Of a stretch of DNA of 46,675 nucleotides, positions 44,523 through 46,675 are shown one piece after another; the stretch's first letter is position 1, and each line of letters opens with the position of its first letter. The stretch lies in NCBI GenBank assembly GCA_020440705.1, contig JAGRNP010000020.1, positions 1 through 46,675 on the forward strand, given 5' to 3'. The notes beneath the pieces were generated by a model. That model made no database searches. It worked only from the letters and a program-made list of their open reading frames with translations, and was not told where the DNA came from. The position numbers and the translations under genes were made by a program. This DNA comes from a bacterium. GTDB taxonomy: Bacteria; Krumholzibacteriota; Krumholzibacteriia; LZORAL124-64-63.

Positions 44523-46675
<2,153 letters not shown>

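Overview
The window is about 46.7 kb of very GC-rich (roughly 70%), densely packed chromosomal DNA with 38 supportable protein genes. No tRNA, rRNA, CRISPR array, insertion sequence or phage gene was seen. The two genes at the ends (a multiheme cytochrome c at the left, a YgiQ-type radical SAM enzyme at the right) run off the window. The organism looks like a Gram-negative, high-GC member of the FCB superphylum, for example Krumholzibacteriota, Eiseniibacteriota or Gemmatimonadota. The grounds are secreted subtilases ending in an 'NPFNP' FlgD/T9SS-type C-terminal domain, a GldA-GldF-GldG-like ABC cluster, LA_2272-type surface repeats, several outer-membrane beta-barrels, and lipoproteins with Gram-negative lipoboxes. 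This is inference from gene content, not a phylogeny.

Layout. 1-2.2 kb: multiheme cytochrome c and a 15-residue-repeat surface protein (both minus). 2.3-6.7 kb: a double-VOC protein, then a PhnD-PhnC-PhnE-PhnE type ABC importer. 6.8-9.8 kb: a lamin-tail secreted protein, an SsnA-like amidohydrolase and a secreted thermonuclease (minus). 10-14.5 kb: an ABC ATPase, permease, GldG and DUF4340 operon (minus). 14.6-18.7 kb: a giant secreted subtilase (minus). 18.8-20 kb: an arsR-arsM arsenic methylation operon. 20.1-23.7 kb: a small membrane protein, a stand-alone NFACT-R protein, an MscS channel and a leucine-rich-repeat lipoprotein. 23.7-27.1 kb: two coupled exported amidohydrolases and a beta-barrel (minus). 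27.4-29.5 kb: LpoB and a COG3014 lipoprotein. 29.5-34.8 kb: a histidine kinase and NtrC-type regulator, followed by a sigma-54-type promoter driving a small secreted Asp/Gly-rich protein, then an outer-membrane barrel. 34.9-40.3 kb: a second subtilase, a class V aminotransferase and a GH53 glycosidase. 40.3-44.3 kb (minus): a small barrel, an exopolysaccharide-initiating sugar transferase, an arylsulfotransferase-fold protein and free-methionine-R-sulfoxide reductase. 44.5 kb to the end: YgiQ.

How it fits together. Most genes serve the envelope: surface and secreted proteins, peptidoglycan synthase activation, transport and polysaccharide. Neighbouring genes commonly overlap by 4 bases (ATGA, GTGA or TTGA), which supports the operons proposed. 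Several upstream regions carry TTGnnn-N17/18-TAnnnT promoters, and strong GC hairpins follow many operons. The most interesting candidate system is the kinase/sigma-54 regulator with its adjacent sigma-54 promoter and the uncharacterised secreted Asp/Gly-rich protein plus barrel. The 15-residue repeat protein, the multidomain subtilase and the arylsulfotransferase/sugar-transferase operon are also worth a closer look.
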